Source: Enterobacter wuhouensis (GTDB lineage Bacteria; Pseudomonadota; Gammaproteobacteria; Enterobacterales; Enterobacteriaceae). From it: a DNA stretch of 64,000 nt. Location: the NCBI RefSeq assembly GCF_004331265.1, contig NZ_SJOO01000016.1:1-64000 (forward strand), in the 5' to 3' direction. Within the stretch, counting starts at the first letter, position 1; each line of letters starts with the position of its first letter. The translations under genes and the position numbers were made by a program. Below are positions 8,565-17,714 of this stretch, piece by piece. The notes beneath the pieces were generated by a model, which was given only the letters and a program-made list of their open reading frames with translations, did not search any database and was not told the DNA's origin.

Positions 8565-9099
8565 AAAAATAATCCTTCGCCTTGCGCAAACCATGTACTG
8601 GTATTGTTGTTAATTTGAGACGGTCCCGATTATGGCATTTAAAACCCGTCGCTGTCTGCGCCATTTTTCACAGCCTGTGCGAACGCAACGACCGGATTCT
8701 ATAACATTTAGTGATATGTTGAAAAAAGACGCATTTGACAAGAAAAACTGATTAAGCTTATGACTTTTACAAGTTAATTTAATGTTAATAAGTTGATCTC
8801 TTATGGCGCTATATCATGTTTTTACCGCTTCGCTTGCGCGATTTATCGGTCCCGGCAGCGAATTTAAGGTAAATATCGCTGTCAGTGACGCCGATCGCTT
8901 ATTTTTCACAGATAAAGTAAGAAATAGTGTTTTCTGACGGTAGATCGCGGGCGCTATTTTCAGTAGGTTATAGAAAGTTTGTTACTGTTTTATTTTCTGG
9001 GGTTAATCATAGTTCGCAGCTATAGGGCTGGCGAAAAGTGATACAAACCACGGGCGTTTATTGACAAACCATCATCAAAAACCGATGGAAGGGAAAACT
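8565..9099. other. Divergent intergenic region between ydgH and pntA
   Basis: 535 bases with no supportable gene. The part near 8690-8900 is AT-rich and should hold the promoters of ydgH (left) and pntAB (right); no single promoter stands out. The pntA ribosome site GGAAGGG lies eight bases before its ATG. A 44-codon frame at 8803-8937 lacks a ribosome site and is not called. Confidence 0.6.
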
Positions 9100-10629
9100 A
9101 TGCGTATTGGGGTACCAAAAGAACGGTTAGCCAATGAAACCCGCGTAGCGGCAACACCGAAAACGGTGGAGCAACTGCTTAAGCTGGGTTTTACCGTCGC
9201 GGTTGAAAGCGGCGCGGGCAAGCTGGCGAGTTTCGACGACGACGCCTTTATTCAGGCCGGTGCGGAAGTGGTGGACGGTGCAGAAGTCTGGCAGTCACCC
9301 GTTATTCTGAAGGTGAACGCGCCGGAAGAGAACGAGATTGAACTGCTGAACGTGGGCACGACGCTGGTGAGCTTCGTCTGGCCTGCACAAAACCCGGAGC
9401 TGATGGAGAAGCTGGCGGCGCGCGGCGTCACGGTGATGGCGATGGACTCCGTGCCGCGTATTTCGCGTGCCCAGTCTCTGGACGCCCTCAGCTCGATGGC
9501 CAACATCGCGGGCTACCGTGCAATCGTTGAAGCCGCGCATGAATTCGGTCGCTTCTTTACCGGTCAGATCACTGCCGCGGGCAAAGTGCCGCCGGCGAAA
9601 GTGATGGTGATTGGCGCGGGCGTGGCAGGCCTTGCGGCCATTGGCGCAGCAAATAGCCTGGGCGCAATCGTGCGTGCTTTCGATACCCGTCCGGAAGTAA
9701 AGGAGCAGGTACAAAGCATGGGGGCCGAGTTCCTTGAGCTGGATTTCAAGGAAGAAGCGGGCAGCGGCGACGGTTACGCGAAGGTGATGTCCGAAGCCTT
9801 CATTAAAGCCGAAATGGCACTCTTCGCCGCGCAGGCGAAAGAGGTCGATATCATCGTGACCACTGCGCTCATCCCGGGTAAACCGGCACCGAAGCTCATC
9901 ACCCGCGAGATGGTTGACTCCATGCAGCCGGGTAGCGTGATTGTGGATCTGGCGGCGCAGAACGGCGGCAACTGCGAATATACCGTGCCGAATCAGGTCA
10001 CCACGACCGCCAACGGCGTGAAGGTCATTGGTTATACCGATCTGCCGGGACGTCTGCCAACCCAGTCCTCCCAGCTGTACGGCACTAACCTCGTCAACCT
10101 GCTGAAGCTGCTCTGCAAAGAGAAAGACGGCAACATCACCGTTGATTTTGACGACGTGGTGGTGCGTGGCGTCACCGTGGTCCGCGAAGGTGAAATCACC
10201 TGGCCCGCGCCGCCTATTCAGGTTTCCGCGCAGCCTCAGGCGGCACCAAAAGCAGCCCCAGCGCCGAAAGAGCCCGCTAAACCTGCCTCTCCATGGCGTA
10301 AATACGCGATCATGGCCCTGGTGGTGATTCTGTTTGGCTGGCTTGCTGACGTCGCGCCGAAAGAGTTCCTCGGCCACTTTACCGTCTTCGCGCTCTCCTG
10401 CGTGGTAGGTTACTACGTGGTGTGGAACGTCTCCCATGCGCTGCATACGCCGCTGATGTCGGTCACTAACGCCATCTCCGGGATCATCGTGGTGGGGGCG
10501 TTACTGCAAATTGGTCACGGCGGATGGATTAGCTTCCTGAGCTTCGTTGCGGTGCTGATCGCCAGTATCAATATTTTCGGTGGTTTCACCGTGACTCAGC
10601 GCATGCTGAAAATGTTTCGTAAAGGCTAA
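9100..10629 (+). CDS. pntA: PntA, proton-translocating transhydrogenase alpha subunit
   Basis: 509 residues. With PntB it forms the inner-membrane enzyme that uses the proton gradient to reduce NADP with NADH. The soluble NAD-binding domain I fills about residues 1-380, with GAGVAGLAAIGAANSLGA as the Rossmann motif. A Pro/Ala-rich linker (about 382-400) leads to four membrane segments to residue 509. The ATG at 9100 (MRIGVPKERL) is chosen over an upstream TTG frame because it has a GGAAGGG site and matches E. coli. pntB starts ten bases after the stop, giving the standard pntAB operon. Confidence 0.97.
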   Translation: MRIGVPKERLANETRVAATPKTVEQLLKLGFTVAVESGAGKLASFDDDAFIQAGAEVVDGAEVWQSPVILKVNAPEENEIELLNVGTTLVSFVWPAQNPELMEKLAARGVTVMAMDSVPRISRAQSLDALSSMANIAGYRAIVEAAHEFGRFFTGQITAAGKVPPAKVMVIGAGVAGLAAIGAANSLGAIVRAFDTRPEVKEQVQSMGAEFLELDFKEEAGSGDGYAKVMSEAFIKAEMALFAAQAKEVDIIVTTALIPGKPAPKLITREMVDSMQPGSVIVDLAAQNGGNCEYTVPNQVTTTANGVKVIGYTDLPGRLPTQSSQLYGTNLVNLLKLLCKEKDGNITVDFDDVVVRGVTVVREGEITWPAPPIQVSAQPQAAPKAAPAPKEPAKPASPWRKYAIMALVVILFGWLADVAPKEFLGHFTVFALSCVVGYYVVWNVSHALHTPLMSVTNAISGIIVVGALLQIGHGGWISFLSFVAVLIASINIFGGFTVTQRMLKMFRKG

Positions 10630-10639
10630 GGGGTAGCAT

Positions 10640-12028
10640 ATGTCTGGAGGATTAGTGACAGCCGCATACATTGTTGCTGCAATCCTGTTTATTTTCAGTC
10701 TGGCGGGGCTTTCCAAACACGAAACGTCTCAGCAGGGGAATAACTTTGGTATCGCCGGGATGGCGATTGCGCTGATTGCCACCATCTTCGGGCCGGACAC
10801 CGGCAACGTGGCGTGGATCCTGGTGGCGATGATCATCGGCGGCGCGATTGGTATTCGTCTGGCAAAACGCGTTGAAATGACCGAAATGCCCGAGCTGGTG
10901 GCCATTCTGCACAGCTTCGTCGGTCTGGCGGCGGTGCTGGTGGGCTTCAACAGCTACCTGTATCACGAACCGGGCATGGAACCGATTCTGGTGAACATTC
11001 ACCTGACGGAAGTGTTCCTTGGCATCTTTATTGGTGCGGTAACCTTCACCGGTTCAATTGTGGCCTTCGGGAAACTGCGCGGTAAGATCTCGTCTAAACC
11101 GCTGATGCTGCCTAACCGTCACAAGCTGAACCTGGCGGCGCTGGTCGCGTCGTTTGTCCTGATGGTCATCTTCGTACGTACCGAAAGCACCGGCATGCAG
11201 GTGCTGGCGTTGCTGGTGATGACCATTATTGCGCTGGCGTTCGGCTGGCACCTGGTGGCGTCGATCGGCGGCGCGGATATGCCGGTGGTTGTCTCCATGC
11301 TGAACTCCTACTCCGGATGGGCAGCGGCGGCGGCAGGCTTTATGCTGAGCAACGATCTGCTGATCGTCACCGGTGCGCTGGTCGGTTCTTCCGGTGCAAT
11401 CCTGTCTTACATCATGTGTAAAGCGATGAACCGTTCGTTCTTTAGCGTCATTGCTGGCGGCTTTGGGACCGATGGTTCTTCCTCAAGCGCTGATGAAGAA
11501 GTGGGTGAGCACCGCGAGATTTCTGCAGAAGACACCGCGGATATGCTGAAAAACTCGCATACGGTCATCATCACCCCAGGCTATGGCATGGCGGTGGCGC
11601 AGGCTCAGTATCCGGTCGCGGAGATCACCGAGAAGCTGCGCGCGCGCGGTATCAAGGTTCGCTTTGGTATTCACCCGGTAGCCGGGCGTCTGCCAGGCCA
11701 CATGAACGTGCTGCTGGCGGAAGCGAAGGTGCCTTACGACATCGTGCTGGAAATGGATGAGATCAACGATGATTTCGCCGACACCGACACCGTGCTGGTC
11801 ATTGGCGCTAACGATACCGTCAACCCGGCAGCGCAGGACGATCCGGGCAGCCCAATTGCCGGAATGCCGGTGCTGGAAGTGTGGAAGGCGCAGAACGTGA
11901 TTGTGTTCAAACGCTCCATGAATACCGGCTATGCGGGCGTTCAGAACCCGCTGTTCTTCAAAGAGAACACCCACATGCTGTTTGGCGATGCCAAAGCCAG
12001 CGTGGATGCGATTCTGAAATCACTCTGA
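10640..12028 (+). CDS. pntB: PntB, proton-translocating transhydrogenase beta subunit
   Basis: 462 residues. The first 260 form eight to nine membrane helices of the proton channel (domain II). The rest is the NADP-binding domain III, with GYGMAVAQAQYPV as the nucleotide loop and GANDTVNPAAQDDPGSPI near residue 395. It completes the enzyme with PntA. Length and sequence match E. coli PntB. It is followed by a REP pair and a strong terminator before convergent uspE. Confidence 0.97.
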   Translation: MSGGLVTAAYIVAAILFIFSLAGLSKHETSQQGNNFGIAGMAIALIATIFGPDTGNVAWILVAMIIGGAIGIRLAKRVEMTEMPELVAILHSFVGLAAVLVGFNSYLYHEPGMEPILVNIHLTEVFLGIFIGAVTFTGSIVAFGKLRGKISSKPLMLPNRHKLNLAALVASFVLMVIFVRTESTGMQVLALLVMTIIALAFGWHLVASIGGADMPVVVSMLNSYSGWAAAAAGFMLSNDLLIVTGALVGSSGAILSYIMCKAMNRSFFSVIAGGFGTDGSSSSADEEVGEHREISAEDTADMLKNSHTVIITPGYGMAVAQAQYPVAEITEKLRARGIKVRFGIHPVAGRLPGHMNVLLAEAKVPYDIVLEMDEINDDFADTDTVLVIGANDTVNPAAQDDPGSPIAGMPVLEVWKAQNVIVFKRSMNTGYAGVQNPLFFKENTHMLFGDAKASVDAILKSL

Positions 12029-12037
12029 CAGGGTAAA

Positions 12038-12105
12038 GCCCGGTGGCGCAAGCTTACCGGGCCTACCAAACCCGTAGGCCGGGTAAGGCGAAGCCGCCAC
12101 CCGGC
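12038..12105. repeat. Pair of REP-like palindromes
   Basis: Two imperfect palindromes in opposite orientation: 12038-12062 (GCCCGGT...ACCGGGC) and 12078-12105 (GCCGGGT...ACCCGGC), each with a GGCGC- or GGCGAAGCC-type centre. This is the usual BIME arrangement of enterobacterial REP sequences between convergent genes. Likely effects are mRNA 3'-end protection or gyrase binding. Confidence 0.85.
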
Positions 12106-12139
12106 AAAAAAAACCGCCGGTTCCCCGACGGTTTTTTTT
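12106..12139. terminator. Bidirectional terminator between pntB and uspE
   Basis: Stem AAACCG-CCGG / CCGA-CGGTTT around loop TTCC, with eight A before and eight T after. The symmetry fits termination of both convergent genes. Confidence 0.85.
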
Positions 12140-12150
12140 CATCCTGCTGG

Positions 12151-13101
12151 TCAATCGTCTTCCGGATCGTCCAGCTCAACCGGCGTCTGGTATTCATCCG
12201 GCTTAATGACCAGCAGATCGCAGCGCAGATGGTCGATCACCTGTTCGGCGGTATTGCCGAGGAACGCGGCGGAAATGCCGGTGCGGCCAATGGTGCCAAG
12301 CACCACAATCCCTGCCTGCAGATGCTCGGCCAGGTCCGGGATCACCTCTTCAGGCAGCCCTTTTTCCACGTGCGTCATTTTCTCATCGATGCTGAATTTC
12401 TGGCGCAGAGATTTCATCGCAAGAAGGTGCTGACCGCGTATAGCGTCGTTATAGACGCTCGGGTCAAATTCAGGCAGTTCGATGGCAATATTGATCGGCG
12501 TCACCGGGTATGCGCCAACCAGATGCACTTCGGTGTGGTTAACCTGCTCGGCTAGCTGGATCGTCTCTTTCACCAGCTTCTCGTTCAGTGAATTGTGATA
12601 ATCCTCTTCGCTGGCCAGGTTCACCGCCACAACGGCTTTCCCCCCTTCAGGCCACGGCTGGTCTTTTACCATCCAGACCGGGCAAGGGCACTTACGCAGC
12701 AGATGCCAGTCGGTAGGGGTGAAGATCACGGATTCCAGCTTGTCATGCTGGTGCGCCATCTTCAGCAACAGATCGTGACCGCCTGCAATCACCTCCTGGA
12801 TAATGGCTTCGAAAGGTCGGTTGTGCCAGACCACTTTGATATCGATAGGCACGCCCGCTTCGAGGTAGAACTTCGCCTGTTCGCGGATCCACGCGGTACG
12901 CTGGCTAATCACTCCCTGACGCATAGCGGTGCGCTCGTCAGGCGACAGAAGGGTGGTCATCTCATACGAGAAGTCATAGATCGGCAAAAACGCTTTGATT
13001 TTGCCACCAATCCGTTGATGTAAATACACAGCACGTCGTAATGCCGGCTGATCGTCCTGATTAGGATCGATAGCCACCAGCATGTTTTGATACTTTGCCA
13101 T
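12151..13101 (-). CDS. uspE: UspE, tandem universal stress protein
   Basis: 316 residues made of two universal stress domains (about 1-145 and 155-305). The second ends in the ATP-binding-type signature VVLGTIGRTGISAAFLGN, and the C-terminus is acidic (ELDDPEDD). It matches E. coli UspE in length and sequence. UspE is a cytoplasmic protein linked to stress resistance, motility and aggregation; its chemistry is not defined. It lies downstream of fnr as in E. coli. An AAGGAG-type site precedes the ATG at 13101. Confidence 0.96.
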   Translation of the reverse strand: MAKYQNMLVAIDPNQDDQPALRRAVYLHQRIGGKIKAFLPIYDFSYEMTTLLSPDERTAMRQGVISQRTAWIREQAKFYLEAGVPIDIKVVWHNRPFEAIIQEVIAGGHDLLLKMAHQHDKLESVIFTPTDWHLLRKCPCPVWMVKDQPWPEGGKAVVAVNLASEEDYHNSLNEKLVKETIQLAEQVNHTEVHLVGAYPVTPINIAIELPEFDPSVYNDAIRGQHLLAMKSLRQKFSIDEKMTHVEKGLPEEVIPDLAEHLQAGIVVLGTIGRTGISAAFLGNTAEQVIDHLRCDLLVIKPDEYQTPVELDDPEDD

Positions 13102-13239
13102 ACAGGTCTCCTTACTACTGTCACCACAGTCTGTAAGTAAAAGAGTAACCTATATATCTTGAATGAAACAGGGGGGAAGTTTTTGCCAGATCAATAAATC
13201 ACGAAAATTTATCGACCTGGCAGGCGTCGGGCGAGGGGC

Positions 13240-13992
13240 TTATGCCACGTTGCGCGCGTGCCCGGCGAGAACCGCCAGCGCTTCACCGTTTTCGATGGTG
13301 ATGTATTTACCTTTTACCGCCAGCATACCGCTCTTCTGGAAGCGTCCCAGCAGACGGCTGATGGTTTCAACGGTCAGGCCCAGGTAGTTACCAATATCGC
13401 CACGGGTCATGGTCAGGCGGAATTCACGCGGGGAGAAACCACGCTCCGCGAAGCGGCGGGAGAGGTTATAGATAAACGCGGCCAGGCGCTCCTCTGCGTT
13501 CTTCTTGGACAGCAGCAGGATCATGTCCTGATCGCCTTTGATCTCACCGCTCATCAGACGCATCATCTGCTGGCGCAGGTTAGGCATCTTGCCGGAGAGG
13601 TCGTCCAGCGTTTCGAACGGAATTTCGCAGACCATCGAGGTTTCCAGCGCCTGAGCAAAGCTCGGGTGATGACCCGTACCGATAGCATCAAAGCCAACCA
13701 AATCGCCCGCAAGATGGAAGCCGGTGATCTGCTCATCACCCTGTTCGGTGATGGTATAGCTTTTGATGGTGCCAGAACGGATAGCATAGAGCGATTTCAG
13801 TTCGTCTCCGGCCTTAAACAGCGTCTGCCCCTTCTGAATAGGCTTTTTACGCTCGATGATATTATCAAGCTGATCGAGTTCATGCTCATTCAGAGTAAAC
13901 GGGATACAGAGCTGGCTGATGCTGCAATCCTGGCAATGGATAGCACAACCGCCAGACTGAATGCGTCGTATAATTCGCTTTTCCGGGATCAT
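13240..13992 (-). CDS. fnr: Fnr, oxygen-sensing CRP-family regulator
   Basis: 250 residues, close to identical to E. coli FNR. The [4Fe-4S] ligands Cys20, Cys23, Cys29 and Cys122 (MVCEIPF) are present. The cyclic-nucleotide-like fold spans about 30-150, the dimer helix about 140-165, and the helix-turn-helix includes VETISRLLGRFQ. FNR switches genes between aerobic and anaerobic programmes. The ATG at 13992 (MIPEKRIIRR) is chosen; the frame extends to a TTG four codons upstream. An FNR box lies 20-33 bases before the start, implying autoregulation. Confidence 0.98.
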   Translation of the reverse strand: MIPEKRIIRRIQSGGCAIHCQDCSISQLCIPFTLNEHELDQLDNIIERKKPIQKGQTLFKAGDELKSLYAIRSGTIKSYTITEQGDEQITGFHLAGDLVGFDAIGTGHHPSFAQALETSMVCEIPFETLDDLSGKMPNLRQQMMRLMSGEIKGDQDMILLLSKKNAEERLAAFIYNLSRRFAERGFSPREFRLTMTRGDIGNYLGLTVETISRLLGRFQKSGMLAVKGKYITIENGEALAVLAGHARNVA

Positions 13993-14011
13993 AGGTTTGC
14001 TCAAGCCTTAA

Positions 14012-14025
14012 TTGATATTGGTCAA
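14012..14025 (-). promoter_or_regulatory. FNR box upstream of fnr
   Basis: TTGATATTGGTCAA matches the FNR consensus TTGAT-N4-ATCAA at all but one position and is palindromic. It lies just upstream of the fnr start codon, as in E. coli, where FNR represses its own gene. Confidence 0.85.
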
Positions 14026-14175
14026 TTTTAACATCTTTTTGGTAAGTACGTAAGCCTGGCAAACCACCAATAAGGACAAGAGACGGCAACGTGTTGCCAT
14101 CTCCTTGAAATTCCACAGCTTGATTAAGGATTTTTGGCCTAACCGGAAGAAAATTAAGCACTAAAAGCCTGGGAT

Positions 14176-14691
14176 CTACAGCAAAAGATAGCCTTCGTGG
14201 CGCAGCAGCCACTCTTTTCGCTGTACGCCTCCGGCATACCCGGTCATGGTGCCGTTGCGTCCAATAACGCGATGACACGGCACAACGATGCTGACGGGAT
14301 TTGAGCCGTTAGCCGCGCCCACTGCACGCGCCGCGCCGGCACGACCGAGCAGTTCGGCAAGCTGGCCGTAATGCATCACGTGACCACAGGGAATGGTGCG
14401 CAACGCCTGCCACACCTCACGCTGGAAGGGGGTGCCGGCCGTAGCGGTTGGCAGGTCATTAATGATGCTGAGATCGCCTTCGAAGTAGGCTGCCAGTTTA
14501 TCGCTCAGTCCGCCCGGGTTACTGGCGCTCACGCGTTCAAAACCCTGGGCGCGGTAATGAATATTGAGCAGCTCTTCCATGCGGTCGCTGTGCTCTTCCC
14601 ATTCAACGGCGCGCAGGTTGTACTGTTCATCCGCGATAACCCACAGCGGCCCAAGCGGCGTTGTAATTTTATCTTCGAGTAATCTCAGCAT
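14176..14691 (-). CDS. ogt: Ogt, O6-alkylguanine-DNA alkyltransferase
   Basis: 171 residues. The suicide acceptor Cys is in IVVPCHRVIG (about residue 139), with the helix-turn-helix and Arg finger region just before (GRAGAARAVGAANGSNP). Ogt moves methyl or larger alkyl groups from O6-guanine or O4-thymine in DNA to itself. It is constitutive in E. coli. It lies between fnr and abgT on the same strand, ending 184 bases before fnr. Confidence 0.96.
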   Translation of the reverse strand: MLRLLEDKITTPLGPLWVIADEQYNLRAVEWEEHSDRMEELLNIHYRAQGFERVSASNPGGLSDKLAAYFEGDLSIINDLPTATAGTPFQREVWQALRTIPCGHVMHYGQLAELLGRAGAARAVGAANGSNPVSIVVPCHRVIGRNGTMTGYAGGVQRKEWLLRHEGYLLL

Positions 14692-14700
14692 CCTCAGTCC

Positions 14701-16227
14701 TTAATTCAGCCTCGGGTAAATCCCCGGCCCAATCGGCAGACCGACAAGATACCATGCCACCAGCATGAGCAACCATACCCCTAAAAAGATAAGCGGATAG
14801 GGTAAGACCAGCGAATAGTAGGTACCCAGCTTCGCTTCGGGCTTATAGCGCTGCAGGAAGCCTAAAAACAGCGGAACGAACGGGGAAACGGGCGCCAGTG
14901 GGATCACCGACGAGTCGGCCACGCGGAACAGGATTTGGGCAAACGCCGGATGGAACCCGAGCATCATAAACATCGGTACGAAGATGGGGGCCAGGATTGA
15001 CCAGATGGCGGAACCGCTGGCAATAAACATGCAGAGCAGCGACGACAGCAGCGCCAGCCCGACAAACGCCGGTACGCCGCTTAACCCGGCCGCCTCCAGC
15101 GCGTCGGTCAGGCCCACGGCCATAAACTTGCCCATGTTGCTCCAGTTAAACATCGCCACGAACTGCGCCAGCGGGAACACCATCACGATAAAGCCCGCCA
15201 TCTCCTTCATCGGCTCAATCATCAGCTGCGGCAGATCGCCCTGGCGGCGGATTTTGCCGGTGGCGATGCCGTAGGCAAGAGAGACGACAAAGAAGAAGAG
15301 GATAATCAGCGGCACAATACCCTGAATAAACGGCGAGGGCAGGACGGTATGTTTAACCGGATCGCGCAATATGCCGTTCTCCGGCACCACCATCAGCGCC
15401 ACCGCGGCGATAAACGCCAGCGAGACAATCCCGGCGACGCGCAGGCCGAACTGCTGCTCTTTGCTCAGCGTATCGAGTTTTTCATCGCTGCGGCCTTCCC
15501 ATTTGCCCAGACGCGGCTCGACGATCTTATCGGTAATCAGCCCGCCGACAATCGTCAGGACAATTACCGAGCTGGCCATAAAGTACCAGTTGTCGATCAC
15601 GCTGACGTGCATGGCTGCGTCGATGGTTTTTGCCGCCTCGGTGCTGATGCCGGAGAGCAGCACGTCGGTGGTGACAATCAGCAGGTTGGCGGTAAAGCCG
15701 CAGCCCACGCCCGCGATAGCCGACAGCAGGCCCGCGACGGGATGGCGTCCGACGGCGAGGAAAATCAGCGCCCCCATCGGCGGCATGATCACCAGCGCAG
15801 CATCGGAAGAGATATGGCTGAAGAAGGCGATAAACAGCACCATATAGCTGGCGTAACGCGCGCTAACGTGTGAAGCCATCTTTACCATCAGCGCGGGCAG
15901 CAGGCCAACGCGTTCGGCCAGCCCCGCGCCCAGCACCAGTGCCAGAATGGCACCTAACGGCGCGAAGCCGCTGAAGTTCTTAATGACGTTCGGTAAAAAC
16001 CAGTGCAGCCCCTCAACGCTGAGCAGGTTTTTCACCGCCACCATGCTGCCGTCGGCGGGGCTGCGCACGCTCACGTCAAATGCAGACAGCACGGCTGTCG
16101 CGACCATCAAAATCACAATCAAATAGATGAAAAGCAGGAAAGGGTGCGGCACTTTGTTGCCGATCCTTTCAACCCAGCCATAGAGCTTACCGGATGGGGA
16201 ATGCGAAGGTATGGATGACATACTCAT
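14701..16227 (-). CDS. abgT: AbgT, p-aminobenzoyl-glutamate transporter
   Basis: 508 residues, about 12-13 membrane segments with two re-entrant loops; FIASGSAIWSILAPIF and APVSPFVPLFLG are family signatures. AbgT imports p-aminobenzoyl-glutamate, a folate breakdown product, across the inner membrane; some homologues export sulfonamides. The ATG at 16227 (MSMSSIPSHS) gives the E. coli length, whereas the longer frame adds a polar leader with no counterpart. It is last in abgA-abgB-abgT, 41 bases after abgB, and ends nine bases before ogt. Confidence 0.96.
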   Translation of the reverse strand: MSMSSIPSHSPSGKLYGWVERIGNKVPHPFLLFIYLIVILMVATAVLSAFDVSVRSPADGSMVAVKNLLSVEGLHWFLPNVIKNFSGFAPLGAILALVLGAGLAERVGLLPALMVKMASHVSARYASYMVLFIAFFSHISSDAALVIMPPMGALIFLAVGRHPVAGLLSAIAGVGCGFTANLLIVTTDVLLSGISTEAAKTIDAAMHVSVIDNWYFMASSVIVLTIVGGLITDKIVEPRLGKWEGRSDEKLDTLSKEQQFGLRVAGIVSLAFIAAVALMVVPENGILRDPVKHTVLPSPFIQGIVPLIILFFFVVSLAYGIATGKIRRQGDLPQLMIEPMKEMAGFIVMVFPLAQFVAMFNWSNMGKFMAVGLTDALEAAGLSGVPAFVGLALLSSLLCMFIASGSAIWSILAPIFVPMFMMLGFHPAFAQILFRVADSSVIPLAPVSPFVPLFLGFLQRYKPEAKLGTYYSLVLPYPLIFLGVWLLMLVAWYLVGLPIGPGIYPRLN

Positions 16228-16268
16228 GGGCGTTCCTCGGGACTGTTGTGTTGTTGTGTTGTATTTTT

Positions 16269-17714
16269 TTATTTTAAAGGTGACGGTGTCACGCCTCGTG
16301 GGATCGGACACACGTACGGTTTTTCTTGTAATTGTTGTTCGAACTCTTCACGGCATTTTTTCAGCAGCGCGGCGTCCTGCAGCAGATTGAGCGCGGTTGC
16401 GCCCATCACCTTTCCGGCCAGCAGCATGCCTTTGTGGGCAATAGAGGTACGCCCCTGCGCCACCAGTTGCCAGGTATGCAGCGGCGTGCCGACGGTAAAG
16501 CAGGGGCTGAAGCACTGGGCGACGGGCATCTTCCAGCTGACATCGCCCACGTCGGTGGAGCCTGCCAGCACGTTATCGGTGATGGCGTAAGGGGCGACTT
16601 CGTCCACCAGCAGCGTCTCCTGATGACGCCGGGCAAAGGCTTTACCCGCGTCACCGCCCGTTGCGGCAATGTTTTTCAGGCTGTTTTGCAGGTCATTCGG
16701 CGTGAGCGTGGCGCGGATCTCGCGAGCAAATTCACGCTCTTCTTCCGTCCAGGCCGGGGTGCCGTAGTGCTGCAGCGCGCGATACATTGCCGCTTCGAGC
16801 GTGCGGTTCGGCAAATAGCTGGAACAGGCTTTATCAAAGCGGCAGTCGACGGTGGTTTCGGTCATCATCGCCGCGCCCTGAGCGATTTTCTCGATGCGGG
16901 CGTAGATTTCCTGCGCGTCGGCCATTTCCGGCGCGCGAATGAGGTACAGCACCTCGGCCTGCGCCTGTACCACGTTGGGCGAAATGCCGCCGGTATCGGT
17001 GATGGCGTAATGGACGCGGGCCTTCTCAATAATGTGTTCGTTGAGGAAGTTGGTGCCGGTGGTCATTAGCGTGACGGCATCCAGCGCGCTGCGTCCCAGA
17101 TGGGGCGAGTTGGCCGCGTGGGCAGCGATGCCCTTAAAACGCCAGGCGGCCTGAATGTTGGCCAGCGTGCTGACGTTAAACATCCCGGCAAAGGCTTCCG
17201 GATGCCAGGTGACGGCGGCATCGACGTCGTCGAACAGACCTTCGCGCACCATAAAGGTTTTCCCGGAGCCACCTTCCTCGCCGGGACAGCCGTAAAAACG
17301 CACCGTTCCGCTGCCGCCGTGCTGCGCCAGCCAGCTTTTTGCCGCTACCGCGCCCGCAAGCGCCGCAGTGCCCAGCAGGTTATGCCCGCAGCCGTGGCCG
17401 TTGGCGCCCGGCGTGGCGGATTGCGCGCTCGCGCAGTGCGCCTGCTGGCTTAGCCCGGCCAGCGCGTCGTATTCTCCGAGCAGGGCGATAACCGGTTTCC
17501 CGCTGCCAAAGCTGGCGATAAAGGCGTTTGGAATGCCTCCGGCTTCGCGGGTCAGCGTAAAGCCTTCCGCTTCTAGCGCGCTGGCGAGCCGTTCGGCTGA
17601 CCAGAATTCTTCAAACCGCGTTTCGGGATGATCCCAGATTTCGTCGGCAATATCGGTTAACGTCCGACATCGCGTCTCGATCGCATCAGATACAAAAGCA
17701 TAGCTCTCCTGCAT
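16269..17714 (-). CDS. abgB: AbgB, p-aminobenzoyl-glutamate hydrolase subunit B
   Basis: 481-residue M20 peptidase. Metal-ligand motifs are visible: GHGCGHNLLG (about residue 110), PGEEGGSG (about 144) and the late His region STDVGDVSW. With AbgA it cleaves imported p-aminobenzoyl-glutamate to p-aminobenzoate and glutamate in the cytoplasm. The start overlaps the abgA stop by one base (TAATG), so translation is probably coupled. Length equals that of E. coli AbgB. Confidence 0.96.
   Translation of the reverse strand: MQESYAFVSDAIETRCRTLTDIADEIWDHPETRFEEFWSAERLASALEAEGFTLTREAGGIPNAFIASFGSGKPVIALLGEYDALAGLSQQAHCASAQSATPGANGHGCGHNLLGTAALAGAVAAKSWLAQHGGSGTVRFYGCPGEEGGSGKTFMVREGLFDDVDAAVTWHPEAFAGMFNVSTLANIQAAWRFKGIAAHAANSPHLGRSALDAVTLMTTGTNFLNEHIIEKARVHYAITDTGGISPNVVQAQAEVLYLIRAPEMADAQEIYARIEKIAQGAAMMTETTVDCRFDKACSSYLPNRTLEAAMYRALQHYGTPAWTEEEREFAREIRATLTPNDLQNSLKNIAATGGDAGKAFARRHQETLLVDEVAPYAITDNVLAGSTDVGDVSWKMPVAQCFSPCFTVGTPLHTWQLVAQGRTSIAHKGMLLAGKVMGATALNLLQDAALLKKCREEFEQQLQEKPYVCPIPRGVTPSPLK

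Noticed and set aside
8803..8937. A 44-codon plus-strand frame (begins MALYHVFTASLARF) in the ydgH-pntA gap
   Set aside because: No ribosome site, no recognisable motif, and it lies where two promoters are expected.
9295..10446. Long minus-strand open frame of 383 codons inside pntA
   Set aside because: It is antisense to a certain gene, His/Arg-rich as expected of a shadow frame in GC-rich DNA, with no motif.
14084..14176. A roughly 30-codon minus-strand frame (begins MATRCRLLSLL) before fnr
   Set aside because: AAGGAG abuts the ATG with no spacing, and the frame runs over the FNR box into the fnr leader.
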